From: Chloroflexota bacterium
GTDB taxonomy: Bacteria > Chloroflexota > Dehalococcoidia > UBA3495
DNA length: 14,493 nt
Assembly: GCA_022576105.1 (NCBI GenBank)
Contig: JACZRM010000018.1
Location: 1-14,493, forward strand
Direction of reading: 5' to 3'
The translations under genes and the position numbers were made by a program. This document shows, piece after piece, positions 14,030 to 14,493 of this stretch (position 1 is the stretch's first letter; each line of letters starts with the position of its first letter). The notes below the pieces were generated by a model. That model had not been told where the DNA came from and searched no databases. It was given only the letters and a program-made list of their open reading frames with translations.

Positions 14030-14374
14030 CTAGTGGCGGTGGCCATCATCGGAGGAATCAGGCTTGGGGAATAACTCCCGACGCATGTCGTTGAAATCAG
14101 GGGTTACTTGGCCGCCCATTTCGTCTTTGATCCGTCCCATAAACCGGTCGATGCTGCGGGGGTCGTCTTCGTTGACATCCCGCAAGGTCTCGCCGCTGGG
14201 AATCCAACCCAGGCTGTCTCCCCAAGAGCGGCGCACGGCAAAGCCTGAAATCAGCTTGGTGAGGCGAGTGCTGCTGCAATGTTGACAAGCGCGGTCAACT
14301 TCTTTTGACCAGCTATAGACCAAAACAGTATTCCTGCGCTGGCAATCGTCACATTTGTATTCGTGCAGGGGCAT
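14030..14374 (-). CDS. FmdB-like zinc-ribbon protein (first of two)
   Basis: 114 residues from the ATG at 14374, chosen because the family starts MPxYEY/MPLHEYKC. A GTG at 14392 would add six residues. The zinc ribbon consists of CDDC (residues 10-13) and CQHC (31-34), followed by TRLTKLISGFAV. The C-terminal half is charged (DVNEDDPRSIDRFMGRIKDEMGG) and ends in SSDDGHRH, a short Asp/His-rich tail that could bind metal. It shares with its neighbour the pattern of an N-terminal ribbon, a central PRxIxRxxxxxxxxxG-like segment and a similar length, so the two look like a tandem duplication that has diverged. It is the first gene of the leftward cluster. Confidence 0.8.
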   Translation of the reverse strand: MPLHEYKCDDCQRRNTVLVYSWSKEVDRACQHCSSTRLTKLISGFAVRRSWGDSLGWIPSGETLRDVNEDDPRSIDRFMGRIKDEMGGQVTPDFNDMRRELFPKPDSSDDGHRH

Positions 14375-14408
14375 CTTGAACGGTTCCACCAACCTCTATA
14401 CTCAGGCC

Positions 14409-14438
14409 ATTGTAGCATGGCGGCCGTTGGAGGGTCAC
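14409..14438 (-). promoter_or_regulatory. Possible promoter of the leftward fmdB-thiE-translin cluster
   Basis: On the - strand TACAAT (14414-14409, five of six) is preceded, with an 18-nt spacer, by GTGACC (14438-14433, four of six). It lies 35 bp before the first FmdB-like ATG. This rests on a consensus match only. Confidence 0.4.
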
Positions 14439-14493
14439 TAACCCAAGCCTGGCAAGAAGGGGAATCCCATCTAATTACTAGCGACGGACTTAT

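Overview
The window looks like a chromosomal stretch of a member of the Chloroflexota, probably Dehalococcoidia-like. The grounds are indirect. DUF3090 and SCO1664-family proteins occur together, a pairing I know mainly from Actinobacteria and Chloroflexi. A translin-family protein is also present, and there are several GTG/TTG starts, moderate-to-high GC and REP-like palindromes. No rRNA, tRNA, phage, transposase or CRISPR array is visible. Most of the window is ordinary metabolic and housekeeping sequence.

Left part (1-3590, + strand). It opens with the 3' end of a PIG-L/LmbE-type deacetylase, then a polytopic membrane protein of unknown function, then hyuB, the beta subunit of a hydantoinase/oxoprolinase. 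The membrane gene overlaps hyuB by 11 bp. After a separate promoter comes a small DUF1059-type protein, followed by two stem-loops, the second terminator-like. A Lin0512-family gene converges on it from the - strand (3595-3939). The 3940-4400 gap has no convincing gene. It holds two palindromic elements and a probable promoter.

Middle (4401-8103, + strand). A molybdate/tungstate ABC importer modA-modB-modC is tightly packed, with ATGA overlap between modB and modC. After a pair of inverted REP-like hairpins comes a HAD phosphatase of the beta-phosphoglucomutase type.

Right part (8128-14374, all - strand, read from right to left). Two FmdB-like zinc-ribbon proteins are followed by thiE with a long unexplained N-terminal extension, a translin-family protein, an RNase Z-like metallo-beta-lactamase protein, the ComM/YifB AAA+ ATPase, DUF3090 and the SCO1664 kinase-like protein. 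The second fmdB-like gene, thiE and the translin gene are joined by two TAATG stop/start overlaps. The metallo-beta-lactamase gene follows 14 nt later, so at least these four genes probably share a transcript.

The most interesting points are the translin/RNase Z-like pairing, the N-terminal extension of ThiE, and a five-unit 12-bp tandem repeat made of GGTGAG-type units directly upstream of the SCO1664 gene. No clearly new defence or mobile system was found.
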